Positions 1 to 11,009 of a stretch of 64,000 nt of DNA are shown one piece after another; within the stretch, counting starts at the first letter, position 1; every line of letters starts with the position of its first letter. Made by a program: the position numbers and the translations under genes. The notes under the pieces are model-generated. The model searched no databases and was not told where the DNA came from. It was given only the letters and a program-made list of their open reading frames with translations. This DNA is from Gigaspora rosea (Eukaryota; Glomeromycota; Glomeromycetes; Diversisporales; Gigasporaceae), in the NCBI GenBank assembly GCA_003550325.1, contig QKWP01000414.1, forward strand, positions 249,183 to 313,182. The letters run 5' to 3'.

Positions 1-245
1 GCATTATCATGATAGTGCCCACCAGCATTAAGCTTAATGCCGGGCAAAATTAGACTTGTGTAACGTTACACGACATTAGTGGCGTGTAACCAAAAATTAT
101 TTTTGCAAAAACAATGCACTGGGCCTTTGTGTAACACAAGTCACGTGTATATATGCAGATCTGCATCAAAAAAGTAAGCGTAATTTTGGGGTACATACAG
201 GAGTATCAAAAAAGTAAGTGCAGGAGTATCAAAACGTAAGATTTG

Positions 246-591
246 CACGACAGTACGTACTGTAAGTAGAATGCATCTATTTGCGCATCAATTTCCATCA
301 GCACATGATTACCGATTTTTTAAAAATTAGGGTTAGGGTGCCCGTATTAAGATTAGATTAATTTAGGGTAAAGTGGTTTATATAGGTAAATTTGCCTTCC
401 CGGCATTTTTAATTAATGCTTCATGATAGGTTTAGACTACTGTTTTCTATATTTTTTGCATTTTTCACTTTTCACTTTGTTTTGCTTCGTCGGGCTGATC
501 CGGGATGATCAAAATTTCTCTATTTGATTGGTTGATCATCACGTGCTGATGGGTATTGATGCGCAAATAGATGCACTCCTGTAAGTATAGT
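246..591. repeat. Inverted pair flanking a promoter-like repeat
   Basis: The segment ATGCATCTATTTGCGCATCA at 272-291, followed by CCATCAGCAC, recurs in reverse complement at about 545-576. The arms enclose the promoter-like repeat at 365-548. No TSD was found. It may be a foldback element or a decayed TIR transposon. Confidence 0.45.
365..548 (+). repeat. Promoter-like dispersed repeat, copy A
   Basis: This holds TTTATATAGG, TTGCCTTCC, GGCATTTTTAATTAA, GGTTTAGACT, TTTTGCATTTTTCA and then TTTGATTGG. The same string of blocks in the same order occurs at 57650-57790 and 63141-63310. The order (TATA-like, short GC block, T-rich tract) looks like a duplicated core promoter or a TE end. No open frame follows any copy. 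Confidence 0.45.
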
Positions 592-599
592 ACTTTCTG

Positions 600-1385
600 G
601 CATCTGATTGGCTGAAACAAGTGATCGGCAAAAAATTTAGCGTACGATACGTCGTATAGTACAGTATGCGGCACAACGCGGCACATCACCGCAAGAACCG
701 GTTTCAACGGGTGATGGGTTGATGATCACGGTACCTTCGTGGGAACTCCGGCAAAATGACGTCACGTGTTTCCGACCGAAAATTTCCGCCTATAACACTA
801 TATACCATACATAGTTTTGATTTACATAGTACATCGAACACCCAATGTGGCATGATCTAATTTATCCAATTAGAGACGGGATTTTATATTCCTGATTTGG
901 TGATCGATATATGACATATTAGTAATTTAATTATAACATTTGTGTGACATATGATGCCATGGGAAGATGATGTTTCGAGTAGAACTTCTAGTTAATGCAG
1001 AAATAAATATGGCAGATCAGTAGCATAGGCCAATTTCTAAATCCGTGCCATATTGATCCGGTGTTGCATATATTAGCGGTAATATTAGGAATTATAGTTG
1101 ATTAGTATGGTATGGTTTTTTTTTTAAAATCGGTCTGTACTATACAAATCTACTTACTACCATTTCGTAGTGTACTATTAAGGTGGGAGAACGTATACAT
1201 TTAACCGATTTAACTCTAATAGTTACTAGGAGATAAGTTTCTGATTTACTCGAATAAAGGTCTCTTCGGCACTACACTAGCTTACTTCCTTTATTTTTAT
1301 TAAGTAAAATCGAAGGGAACTTCTCTACCTCTATCTCTCTTTATTGAAGTCAAATTCATTCGTTTATATACATCTGAATTTAATA
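600..1385. other. Intergenic, no gene seen
   Basis: AT-rich sequence with a CRE-like palindrome, TGACGTCA (757-764), and a TATATA stretch about 35 bp after it. No reading frame of useful length follows, so a gene cannot be supported. Confidence 0.4.
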
Positions 1386-1390
1386 TACGG

Positions 1391-1514
1391 CACGTTAACG
1401 TGTTGTTTAACACGCTACGTGCTATTCAACGATTATACTACTAAGCCTAACACGTTGACGTGCTATCGCGAGTGTTTATAATCTGTGCCCCTTAAGTGCT
1501 AACACGTTAACGTG
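1391..1514. repeat. Cluster of CACGTTAACGTG palindromes
   Basis: Perfect copies lie at 1391-1402 and 1503-1514, a one-base variant (CACGTTGACGTG) at 1451-1462, and a fourth degenerate copy, CACGCTACGTG, near 1411. The spacing is about 50-60 bp. Such clusters can be regulator sites or belong to an LTR; no LTR boundary was found. A further palindrome, TCACAATTTCGAATTGTGA, sits at 1692-1710. Confidence 0.5.
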
Positions 1515-1519
1515 TTACG

Positions 1520-2980
1520 AAGATTTTACATAAAGGAGTGATGATATGTCAATCATCAAGTTTACACGGATTTCGACTAACATTTAATGAATTATACAAA
1601 AATAGAAATGAAAGTCATCTATACTAAATAAAGAGAAGATCTATTTATACAAATGAGGGGGTAAACTAATCGGGAAATTCGAATATCTAATGTCACAATT
1701 TCGAATTGTGACAGTAGGAAGACATTTATAGATTGGCTCATTTATGTTGATCAAAATGTGATTATTGACCAGAATTTATAAAGAAGAGAAATTTATAAAT
1801 AACGAAATCTTCATTGCTAAGTGAAGTTCATAAAGTTTACTGATTATTTTTGATTGTTTTTGCATAACGAAAATAAACGTTTTTTCAAAGTCAGAAATGT
1901 CCTTACTGTGAATTTTTGTTACCTTTCTCAAAAAGTTTTTTAAACTGCATAAATACCTTCTATGACCTGTACCATACTTATTTTCTGTAATTTCTTTGGC
2001 TGGTACATGATTAATTAGTTTGTTTATCATCCTAGTATGTCATGCTCATTGCACATCATTAAGTGGGAATTTTATCCTTTTTTCACCAAAAATATTATTT
2101 AGAAAGCACATGCGAGATTTGTATAAACCTTATAATAAATATGTAAGTTTTTTTTCCTGTTTAAAATTATCTTTGCATTTATATTTAGGGATGGGCATAT
2201 GCATAGACTTAAGAATTCTCAAAAAACCTTTTACAGTTAGATTAAAGTCAGATTTCGTTATTAGATTAGATTAAATAGCTTTAATGATGCCAAAATTTCT
2301 CAATAAGCTTCTTTTGTTATTACGCAAAAGCTGTTTCATGGGTAAAATTTTGAGTCAGATTTCAGCTAGAGAAAGTTTTTATATTGGTAATACCTTTAAA
2401 ATTCGTGTCAGCTTACGTAATGAAGCTCAAATTATCTCTACTATATACCCTGTGTTTTTCATACCTGGACTACTTAGCTTGTATAGAAAAATTTAAAAAT
2501 TTCATGCATGATTTGTCTACTTATGCTTATGCCCGATCAATCGATAGTGCAGCATAGCATATGTATGTATCTCTGAATGGTTATTTTTTTGTGTCGTAAC
2601 AAATTTAGAATAAAAAATAGTAGACCACCCTAGACAGTTTCGAATAATATCAATGGTACATACAAATTATACTAATAAAACTAGAAACATATAATTGCTG
2701 TATATATATAATGTTAAATATATTTCAAAATTTTTATCTATGGTTTTAAAATAATCCTTTGTTTTAATCAACTCGTAACTTCTTTTAATATCGTCACCCT
2801 TTTACGAGTACGATCACATGAAATGTGGAGGGATCAACTTTTTGGTGCGCTATATTTTTTCCGGTTTAGAAGGTATTATGTTTAACTCTTTTTTTTTCAT
2901 TTATAGTATAGTTCAAGATGGTGGGAAAATATATTCGCTATGAGGTTTTAAAAGAATACATTCGAATATTCATATATATT
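1520..2980. other. Intergenic, short open frames only
   Basis: Several 60-85 residue frames occur on both strands at 1776-2496. None shows a domain, a good start context or continuation, so I do not call genes. AT-rich and otherwise featureless. Confidence 0.4.
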
Positions 2981-2985
2981 TTTGC

Positions 2986-3168
2986 GGTTGAAGCTGGAAA
3001 TTAGGGACCTTGATTTAAAAATATAAGCCCTACCAAAATTCACTTATACTCTTTTATTATTAAAACTAACCCTAAACCTAACCTAACCCTATAAAAAAAC
3101 CCTAACAAAAGGCCCAAAAAATCTTTGAAAATTTCATATTAAAATAATTAAAATTTCCAGCTTCAGCC
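2986..3168. mobile_element. MITE with telomere-like core (family T, copy 1)
   Basis: The ends GGTTGAAGCTGGAAATT and its near-complement AATTTCCAGCTTCAGCC bound a 183-bp segment. The core contains CCTAACCTAACCCTATAA and TATAAGCCCT. The element at 50491-50665 has the same order: end motif TGCTGAAGTTAT, TATAAGCCCT, TATACTCT, CCTAACCCTATAA. The two are therefore one family. Confidence 0.55.
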
Positions 3169-3393
3169 ATTTCCATCTTCAGCCACGACAATAATTTTTC
3201 ATTATCCGCGTAGAAACATCCGCATTTGTTTTCAGCAACGGCAGGAATCTGGTCGGTGTCTTTTCTAACCCAAATTTAATAAGTTAATTATCACAATTTT
3301 TTTTTAAAAAAACAAAAAACATAATACAATCCCCAATATATAAAATTCTTATAAGGAACTAGCAGCCCAACTCATGATTCAGGCCTCGTGACG

Positions 3394-3402
3394 TATATAA
3401 AG
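3394..3402 (+). promoter_or_regulatory. Possible TATA box without a gene
   Basis: GTGACGTATATAAAGCTC is a good TATA context, but the following 400 bp hold no open frame. It may serve an unrecognised RNA or be a promoter relic. Confidence 0.25.
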
Positions 3403-3828
3403 CTCTAATCCAACCTAATTACTCTGATCAAATCTCACCCACGGCTCAATCATTATTAGAGTTCAGGATAGATAGTGTTTAGTGTGTTGTTTTAAGTATT
3501 ATTGTTGCTTGTATTCGTAAGAGTCATATTTCTAATTTCGGAGAAGTTTCCATTTTTACAACGTACGCAAATAATTGTGGCAGATATAGTGAAATCAGAT
3601 CATTGTAAAATTTGAATCTATTTTATGTCGATTTTTTGAATTTTTACTTATTATGATAGATCATATCAGATATGTAAATGATCTACAAATATATTACAAA
3701 ATGAATTTCTATTTAATAAGAAATCGGAAATAAAAAATCAGAAGTCATCAATTTCTTTCTTTCTTTTTTTTTTTTGATCTGCCAATTTCACAAACTACAA
3801 TAAAATAAAATTTTTATTAGGTTTAATC

Positions 3829-4138
3829 TAGTGTTACAAATCGAAAGTTAAAAAAAAAATTGATTAGTTAATTAGTTGAGAACTAATCAATTTACCGATT
3901 AGTTGCAACTAATCGATTAATTGATTAATCGATTAATTAATTAGTTGAGAACTAGATTAGTTGCAACTAATCGATAAATTGATTAATCGATTAGCTATAA
4001 TCTATCAACTAATTGATTAATCGATTAGTCGAAGCTTAACGATTAATTGATTAATCGATTTAGTTTCAACTAGTTGTCAAATGAAAAAAAAAATAATTGA
4101 TCAACTAATCGAAAAAATTTTGACGATTTGTAGCACTA
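3829..4138. mobile_element. hAT-type MITE with 8-bp TSD
   Basis: A perfect 8-bp duplication, GTTTAATC, lies at 3821-3828 and 4139-4146. The ends are TAGTGTTACAAATCG and the complement of CGATTTGTAGCACTA, which fits hAT termini (TAG.G). The 310-bp interior is filled with short palindromes of ATTGATTAATCGATTAAT and CTAATCGATTAGT type (3860-4110), so a single strand could fold almost end to end. It has no coding capacity. Confidence 0.8.
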
Positions 4139-4615
4139 GTTTAATCACATAGTCGCTAAAAAACCTTTGTTTAAAGATATAAAGATTTCAAATTTCAAAA
4201 AGGATCACTCATATTGTTTACATAGTACAGTCAATGAAAAATGATAGGGTTATCACTTAATTAAACCAATTAATCCGGGTACATAATTATCATGTAACAA
4301 TAATAAAGAAAATATAATATAATGACAAGAATGTTCTGCGTCCTTTCACAATTTAGGCAGATTTTGACCTAAGTCATTCATGTTAGGCCACATAAAGTTA
4401 ATTTTTCATTTTGCATAATCTGTTGTTCCAAAATTTTGAGTCGACGATTCGGATTTTTTATTTTTTTTAAATTTACTGTAAATTAATAGATTCATATTCA
4501 CATCAAAGGCAATGCAAATTTAATTTTCCGGTTTGAGAAATGAGGTAATTTTGTTTTTTTTTTCGGATAATTTATGGAAAAAATATTTTTTTCAAAAAAT
4601 TGGGTCGGCAGGTTA

Positions 4616-5181
4616 TTAGGGTGATAAACGGACTAAGTAATCAAAACTATGTCAAGTGTATTAGTAATTTTAATATGATCCGATTTTATCAGTGGAATTA
4701 AAAATGATTTGACTAAAATATCATTTTAATTCAATAACTTATAAAGAAAAGTTCAAAATTCTAAAAGATTCCTCTGAATATTGCGCTTCCTTTTCTAATT
4801 TCTTTTGAGTGAAACCTCTTCATAAGAATATCTCTAAAAAGTTACGCTCGATTTTTCGCAAAAGCTCTAGTAAATTTTTTGGTTGTACTTATACGAATTT
4901 TTTTTTTTGATAAATTTATATATTCTATTAGTTGAACACCTAAAATTTACATATTAACATAAAATATTCGAACGTAGCTTTGTTTTTTGACACCTTGTAG
5001 ACATTTTATGAAAACTTCCAATCAATTCCTTGTCTTTTTAGTGAGTTGAATCGGTTTGAAATTTTTAATAAATATATTAAAATTACTGTTATATCGATAT
5101 GAATCAATAGCAATAACGATTGTTTTCCTTGTATAACATGAAAAATCTGCAATATATTACTTAGTCCGTTTATCACCCTAA
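4616..5181. mobile_element. TIR element with perfect 26-bp TIRs and 7-bp TSD
   Basis: The ends TTAGGGTGATAAACGGACTA (continuing AGTAAT) are perfect inverted copies over 26 bp. The flanks carry CAGGTTA at 4609-4615 and 5182-5188. The 566-bp interior is noncoding. Perfect TIRs suggest a recent insertion compared with the other elements here. A 7-bp TSD fits no single superfamily cleanly; MULE-like is possible. Confidence 0.75.
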
Positions 5182-5189
5182 CAGGTTAT

Positions 5190-6800
5190 GTTGTGTGGCC
5201 TGATGCAATATGAAAATCAATTTCGGCACTATATAAAACTAATTTCGGCTGCCTAAATGCCGTAATTACTTTTTATTAAGATGGGCAATTTAAGCACACA
5301 TGTATAGATATCATGAAATAATGTGCGGCTTATGGTCATTAATTATTGCGACGTATAAAAAATCATATTAAAATGAAATGTGATAGTATAAAATCACCAA
5401 AAAATTTAGGGGCGCTGTTTTTAGGGTTAGGGGTTAGTTTTAGAGCAGATTTTATATTAAATAGAAACCGGGTCTTTTCACGGTTATCACATGTCAACGG
5501 TTCTATTGATTATTAATCAGTCGATTTTATTTGTGTCACGATAATCATTAACAGGGTTTTAATAGGTTACACAGAATTCTCCGATATTTAATAGATATCC
5601 CAAAAAAAACTTGTATATGACAGCCATTAACGGGATTCTCAATTTATTGCAAAACCTTCATCCGTTATAGTAATAATGATTCTCCACGATTGTAACAATT
5701 AACTTCTTAATTTGACCACCACGAATTTACGTAATATTTATTCACATTTATGCATGATTACAAATAATTGAATTCGTAATCAAAATATCACCCAGTTGCT
5801 TATAGACTAATTCGCACCATCACTTATACCGAAAGACTATTTGGCACTTGCAATTGTTTATCTCCCAGTCCTTCCTTGTAATATAGATACGCAATTTAGT
5901 ATCTGACCTATTTATATATAGCTCGGGATCCTATACTGATCGAATTTTAAAATACGGGTATTTTATACCGTATACTGTATTGATCTGTCAAAACAAAAAA
6001 TATTACGAATCATTCTTTAATAGGGACGAATACAAGCCATTCAAAAAATTTGTTTCTATAAACTGACCTGATATTCTCCCATAGTCATGAGAACAATTTG
6101 TTATCGTTAAAGTATGCTGGTAATTCGACTAAATCAAGAACGCGCTTCTTATTTTCACATGAACAAATTATATTACCTCACACTACGACACATTATATAA
6201 TCATTCATTCATTATTCTATCAATCTATATCATTATTAGTTCTTCTTACATATGATATAACCGAAGAGATCGAAATATAAAATAAGTGTTAATGATGTCA
6301 CAAATAATTGAAAAGAGATATATAAAAAATATTAATAGAAACCTAAGATTAACTAACTTTATTTATAATTCATTTCGACTAATCGGTTATCATTTATTCA
6401 GACATCCTGATGATGTCCGGGTAGTGATTTTTTCTACGGCCAACTAAGTCGCCGTATATGAAATTTTTTTTAGTTTGCTAATTTGCTAATTTCGTTCAAG
6501 ACTATGAATAATATATACTAATCCTAATGAAGAATTTTAAGAACAAATTTCAGGCACTAGCGTGGAATATTAAAATAAAAAATGAAAGGTGATTAATTCG
6601 ATTTAAAATTGCATTCACAACATTATACATATTCATGCTAACTTTCTAACTTTCGCAATGATAATATTTTTGAAGTTATAAAGTCGAAACTTACATCGTC
6701 TACTGATATTATAGCTTACTAAAAATGCCGATTAGACAAAAACCTTTCAATTATTATATTTGCACTAGATTCTGATCAACTCAAAAACTCTTTTTTCACT
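5190..6800. other. Intergenic, with a telomere-like MITE relic near 5345-5465
   Basis: The stretch around 5415-5445 contains TTTTTAGGGTTAGGGGTTAG, flanked by ATTAAAATGAAAT- and TATAAAAT-like sequence. It resembles the relic at 15809-15960. The rest is AT-rich DNA with small hairpins (for example around 6400-6460) and no supported gene. Confidence 0.4.
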
Positions 6801-6808
6801 CCTATTAT

Positions 6809-8578
6809 TCAGATGTCACACCAAGGAAATGCACCTTTTAATATTCTTTCTATTTCTGGCCCAAAATCATTCCAACGAAGATTCAAAGAAGTCAAAGTGG
6901 TGTTCCTGCGAAGTGCATCCATGATTGCTCTTCCTTCCTCTGGTCCAAGATCATTCTTAGCAAGGTTCAAAGAAGTCAGTGAGATGTTCTTGCATAGTGC
7001 TTCTGCTAACGCTTTTATTTCTTCTGATCCAATGTTATTATAACTAATATTCAAATCTTTTAGCGTGTTATTCTCACAAAGTGCGTCTGCTAATGCTTTT
7101 CCTACTTTTGATTCAATATTATTCACTTCAAGTTTCAAATTTTTTAGTGAAGAGATCTCGTAAAATGGATTTGCTAATGTTTCTTTTGATCCAAGGTTAT
7201 TATAAGCAAGATTCAAAAAAATCAATGTCGTGTTCTTGCAAAGCGCACTTGCTATTGCTTTTCCTCCTTCGGATCCAAGATTGTTATACTTAATATCTAA
7301 GGAGATTAGCATAGTGTTCTGGCAAAGCGCATCTGCTAATGCTTTTCCTCCTTCTGATCTTAGATCGTTATAACTAATATCTAAAGAAGTTAACGTAGAG
7401 TTATTGCAAAGCGCGTCTGCTAATGCTTTTCCTCCTTTTGATCCAAGATCGTTGTTACTAATATTTAAAGAAGTTAACGTAGTGTTTTTACAAAGCGCAT
7501 AGGCTAATGCTTTTCCTCCTTCTGATCCAAGTTCGTTATAACTAATATCTAAAGAAGTTAATGTAAAGTTTTTACAAAGCGCATCGGCTAATGCTTTTTC
7601 TCCTTCTAAACCAAGATTATTCAAACTAAGATTCAAAGAAGTCAACACGGTGTTCTTACAAAGTGCATCTGCTAATGCTTTTCCTCCTTCTGGTCCAATA
7701 TTATTACATCGAAGATTCAAATATTTTAGGGTATTATTCTTACAAAGTGTGTTTGCAAATTCTTTTCCTCCGTCCAATCTAATACCTCCGTAAAGTGACC
7801 AACTTTCTTCGCCTCCACAAAGAGTCAGAGATGTAATCGTGGTTTTCATACAAAGAAACGCTGCAAACATCTTTCCCTCTTCGGCACCAATATGGCCATC
7901 ATAGAGACTTAAAGAATTTATGACAGTATTGTTATAAAGAACCTCTAATACGGTTTTCATTCTTTCATACCCAAGTTTAGTAGAATTAACTTTTAATGAA
8001 ACTAAATTAGAAGAATTTTTGCGAATTGTTTTGACCAATACATCTATTGCCTTAGATTTAAAATAATCGTCAATATTATGCGGAAGATATAAATCTATAG
8101 AAGTAATAGTAGTGCACTCATAAAGATTTTTAAATATAAAATGATTGTAAATAATTTCGTCAATATATAAATGTTTAAGATTTTTGCCAGTACGTAGAAG
8201 CATTGCATATAAAGAACATTTAACGGCATTTCCAATCTCATTTTTTTTTCCACTTTTTATACGTGGAAACAATTTTTTAATTCCGTCATATAAATTACAT
8301 TTAATAGATGTGATATAACTTGTATATTCAAATAGTAACTTTTGATGGTTTGGAAGTCTAATATTCAAAGGAATTAATAAAACTTGCTCTTCAACATTTA
8401 ACATTAAAAGTAATACTCTTATAAGTCTGATATTACTAAAATGATGTTCTGGTTCTCTCCACAATATTGGTATAGTATTTCTACACCAGCGACGGTTTAC
8501 AAGTGCACATGAAAATAAGTCTTTATGGCAGAGATTATAAAATGTTATTTCATAGCATTCATTTGGTAATTTTTCCAT
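6809..8578 (-). CDS. F-box/LRR (RNI-like) protein, paralogue 1
   Basis: A 589-residue intact frame without introns. The N-terminus (about residues 1-45) reads as a degenerate F-box: LPNECYEITFYNL, then CALVNRRWC and a conserved ILWREP. A less regular linker follows to about residue 215. From residue 269 to 574 there are eleven leucine-rich repeats, ten of exactly 28 residues with consensus EGGKALADALCKNTTLTSLN.., the ribonuclease-inhibitor type; one (SKETLANPFYEISSL) is shortened and degenerate. Family knowledge: such proteins are substrate receptors of SCF ubiquitin ligases, binding Skp1 through the F-box and a target through the LRR arc. The target is unknown. The start is supported because the paralogue at 18017 begins at the equivalent codon (M..LPNECY). 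It is transcribed away from that paralogue and has a CGTACGTACG tract 30 bp upstream. LRR-only or NLR-like readings are less likely because of the F-box-like N-terminus. Confidence 0.9.
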   Translation of the reverse strand: MEKLPNECYEITFYNLCHKDLFSCALVNRRWCRNTIPILWREPEHHFSNIRLIRVLLLMLNVEEQVLLIPLNIRLPNHQKLLFEYTSYITSIKCNLYDGIKKLFPRIKSGKKNEIGNAVKCSLYAMLLRTGKNLKHLYIDEIIYNHFIFKNLYECTTITSIDLYLPHNIDDYFKSKAIDVLVKTIRKNSSNLVSLKVNSTKLGYERMKTVLEVLYNNTVINSLSLYDGHIGAEEGKMFAAFLCMKTTITSLTLCGGEESWSLYGGIRLDGGKEFANTLCKNNTLKYLNLRCNNIGPEGGKALADALCKNTVLTSLNLSLNNLGLEGEKALADALCKNFTLTSLDISYNELGSEGGKALAYALCKNTTLTSLNISNNDLGSKGGKALADALCNNSTLTSLDISYNDLRSEGGKALADALCQNTMLISLDIKYNNLGSEGGKAIASALCKNTTLIFLNLAYNNLGSKETLANPFYEISSLKNLKLEVNNIESKVGKALADALCENNTLKDLNISYNNIGSEEIKALAEALCKNISLTSLNLAKNDLGPEEGRAIMDALRRNTTLTSLNLRWNDFGPEIERILKGAFPWCDI

Positions 8579-8604
8579 ATTGAAAAATTGACAAAAAAAT
8601 TTTA

Positions 8605-8760
8605 GTTCGTACGTACGTATGTTGGATTTTTATGTAAGTTGTGAAATATCAAAAATTCCAAATTTGGAAAGGATTCCGATTGGATTGCTATTTATCACTT
8701 TACCATATATATTTACATTGTATTTATTTGTCTTTTATGACGTACGTACGTACGTACCTA
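8605..8760 (-). promoter_or_regulatory. Upstream region of F-box gene 1: CGTACG tracts and CCTTTCCAAATTT block
   Basis: Read on the minus strand, the block contains CGTACGTACGTACGTAC (8741-8757), an AT-rich TATA-like stretch (8701-8715), ATCCTTTCCAAATTT (about 8660-8675), ACATAAAAATCC (8623-8634) and a second CGTACGTACG tract (8608-8618) about 30 bp before the ATG. The last three occur in the same order before gene 2, so I treat this as the shared promoter of the pair. Confidence 0.5.
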
Positions 8761-10325
8761 AGATAGTTTAGTCCATCTTTGTAAATTTCTCGATTTTCAT
8801 TCTCAGAAACGGGCTGATCAGACCCCTGATGAATTTAATCCCGTGATAAACACCGTAATCCCAAGCAAACCTATGTATTTTATATATTTCCACTAATACA
8901 TATAAAATTTTAAAGAATTTATATTTGCTTAAGCATATAAGGTACTAAGCGACTATTATTAGAATAAATATCGCCCACAACTACTTTTATTTGGCCGAAT
9001 TTATAAATTTACTATTCTTGCTTTCCAATTCTATTATTCGACCGAATTTAATACTCATATCTGCCGACATTAGTAACTTATTTCAATTACGGTAAATATT
9101 TGGACTACCGTCAATCAAAATAAGACAGAATTGGCGTTTGAAAAAATCATTACTTTTAATTTCATAGCTCATATCTAGATGAATTTTGAAGCTATCTTGA
9201 TGAATTAATATTCAAAAGAATGTCATCAATATGGCTTCAAAATTCAACAAGATATACAGTACAATAAAAGTTAAGGTATTAATTTTTTTTTTATTAAAAA
9301 AAAAGTTAATCAGCCTTAATTCTATTGACGACATCCCATTTATTTAGATGTTACGACGATAGTTTGAAAATCTAGTGTTCATAGTATAAAAAAAAAATAA
9401 ATTTATTATACAGTCTATCTATCGTTTATAAAGTAAAACCCACATCTATATTGTCTAATCATGGTGCTTTCTAATATCTGGATAATTTTCTTGACACTTT
9501 GGGTTACACATTTTACAATTCAGACCTTGATAGCACTAATAAGGGTGATGATTATGAGGACTATAATGAAGATGAACATATCGGCCGATTTGGTTCAACC
9601 CCCAAATCAACCAATCATGATTAAGGATTATCAAAGGAATTTCGTACTTAAAATTTATTACAGTACGAATTTTCATAAGAACGGCCTTTTAACTAACCTT
9701 GTGTTTATAATTAAATACGTAGAAAATTATGGTGCTTATATATTTAATTATAAGCCAAATATGTGTTAAAAGGGTCAGTTTTTTAAAAATTTGCTTCCGA
9801 GTTTATCCTTGAAGTTGTCAACCCATCATAAACCCATCGTTCCCCTCCTAAAACACCCGAATATTTCAACAAACGGTAAAAGAACTTCTTTCTACAGCTC
9901 AGCTTAGCATAACTCTTTTATTGAGTTTTATTGGTTTTTTGACTTGTCTAGACGTTAAAGAAGCTCTTTTGTTAGTTGTAATACGTGCTTCATTTGTTAA
10001 TTTTTCAACGTCACTTAGGAGCAAATTTTCGTGTAACAATTTATCGAAAAAAGGCCCAAAAAATCAAATCAGCCGATATGAGAAGCAGATACAGATATTT
10101 CTTCTGAGTTAGGATCAATTGATGATTCGACTACAGATGAGGAATCTGAAAATATCATGCAGATAATGATGCTGCTCGAAACTATTTTGGGTTACTAACC
10201 GAAACCAAAATTATATAGAACCTCTGAAACTATGTAGAAACTCCGAAATTATATTAAAATTCTAAACTATGCCAAATTCTGTATTATATCAAAACTAAAC
10301 TATGTTAGAATTCCGAAGCATGTTA
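8760..10325 (+). pseudogene. Possible acidic-protein coding remnants in intergenic DNA
   Basis: No intact gene. Two short frames look protein-like: about 9473-9614 (DTLGYTFYNSDLDSTNKGDD, then acidic residues) and about 10082-10197 (EADTDISSELGSIDDSTTDE and further acidic residues). They are in different frames with stops between them, as in an eroded gene or a gene with unseen introns. The family is not recognised. Confidence 0.2.
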
Positions 10326-10495
10326 CATCTGTTCTCATAAATTCTGGACAATTGAAAAAATTTGTTTCGGCTGAATTCGGAATTCGGTGTTATCGCAATG
10401 CCGATATCCAATACAGATAACACCGAATTTAAAAACTTATCGAATTCGCCGAAACAAGTTTTATTAGTTGTCCCAAAAATTTATGAGAACAGCTG
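10326..10495. mobile_element. Tc1/mariner-type MITE (TA target)
   Basis: The ends CATCTGTTCTCATAAATT and the complement of AATTTATGAGAACAGCTG are flanked by TA on both sides (10324-10325, 10496-10497). The inverted arms continue inward through GTTTCGGC and AATTCGGTGTTATC, so almost the whole 170 bp folds back. Noncoding. Confidence 0.75.
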
Positions 10496-10789
10496 TAAAA
10501 TTCTAAATTCTCGAAATTAAATATCGCACCTGTAAAAGAATTTTATCTAATTCTAGAATCATCACCAAAAATCAGGTTTTTGTATTGTAATCACTACTTA
10601 ATTTAAAATGTTTTTGTTGAGGAAAAAAAATATATACCGGTATTCATTCAGTAAAATGATTTTGTATCTGAATATTTGGATATATCTAAATATATAATTC
10701 ATCGGATTAGACTTATAGTAATAGCAATAGTGATTGTTAATATGGGATGTCAGCAATCAAAACGATACATAGTGAGATCCGAAAGTTTG

Positions 10790-10945
10790 TTACACTAAAT
10801 GATAAAAAATTATGCCATGTATAACTGTAACATGAAGTGTCATTAATAATGATATTAATTATTAATTCTATACCAAGTACGTAAATGGTTACAATTAATT
10901 GTTACGATTAGACATGACATAATTTTTATTATTAACACAAATAGA
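10790..10945. mobile_element. Small foldback, possible MITE
   Basis: AATGATAAAAAATTATGCC near 10798 pairs with GACATAATTTTTATTATT near 10918-10935. The ends are not sharp and no TSD is visible. Confidence 0.35.
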
Positions 10946-11009
10946 ACACCTTTTAAAATCATGAAACGTTGATTTGCCAAATTTGCTTCTGTTGTTTGAT
11001 TACCTAATA

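Noticed and set aside
1776..2496. Three frames of 70-84 residues
   Set aside because: No domain, no conserved start context, composition typical of chance frames in AT-rich DNA.
6813..7293. Plus-strand frames opposite F-box gene 1 (and minus-strand frames opposite gene 2)
   Set aside because: Antisense shadows of the 84-bp LRR repeat, which keeps all frames partly open.
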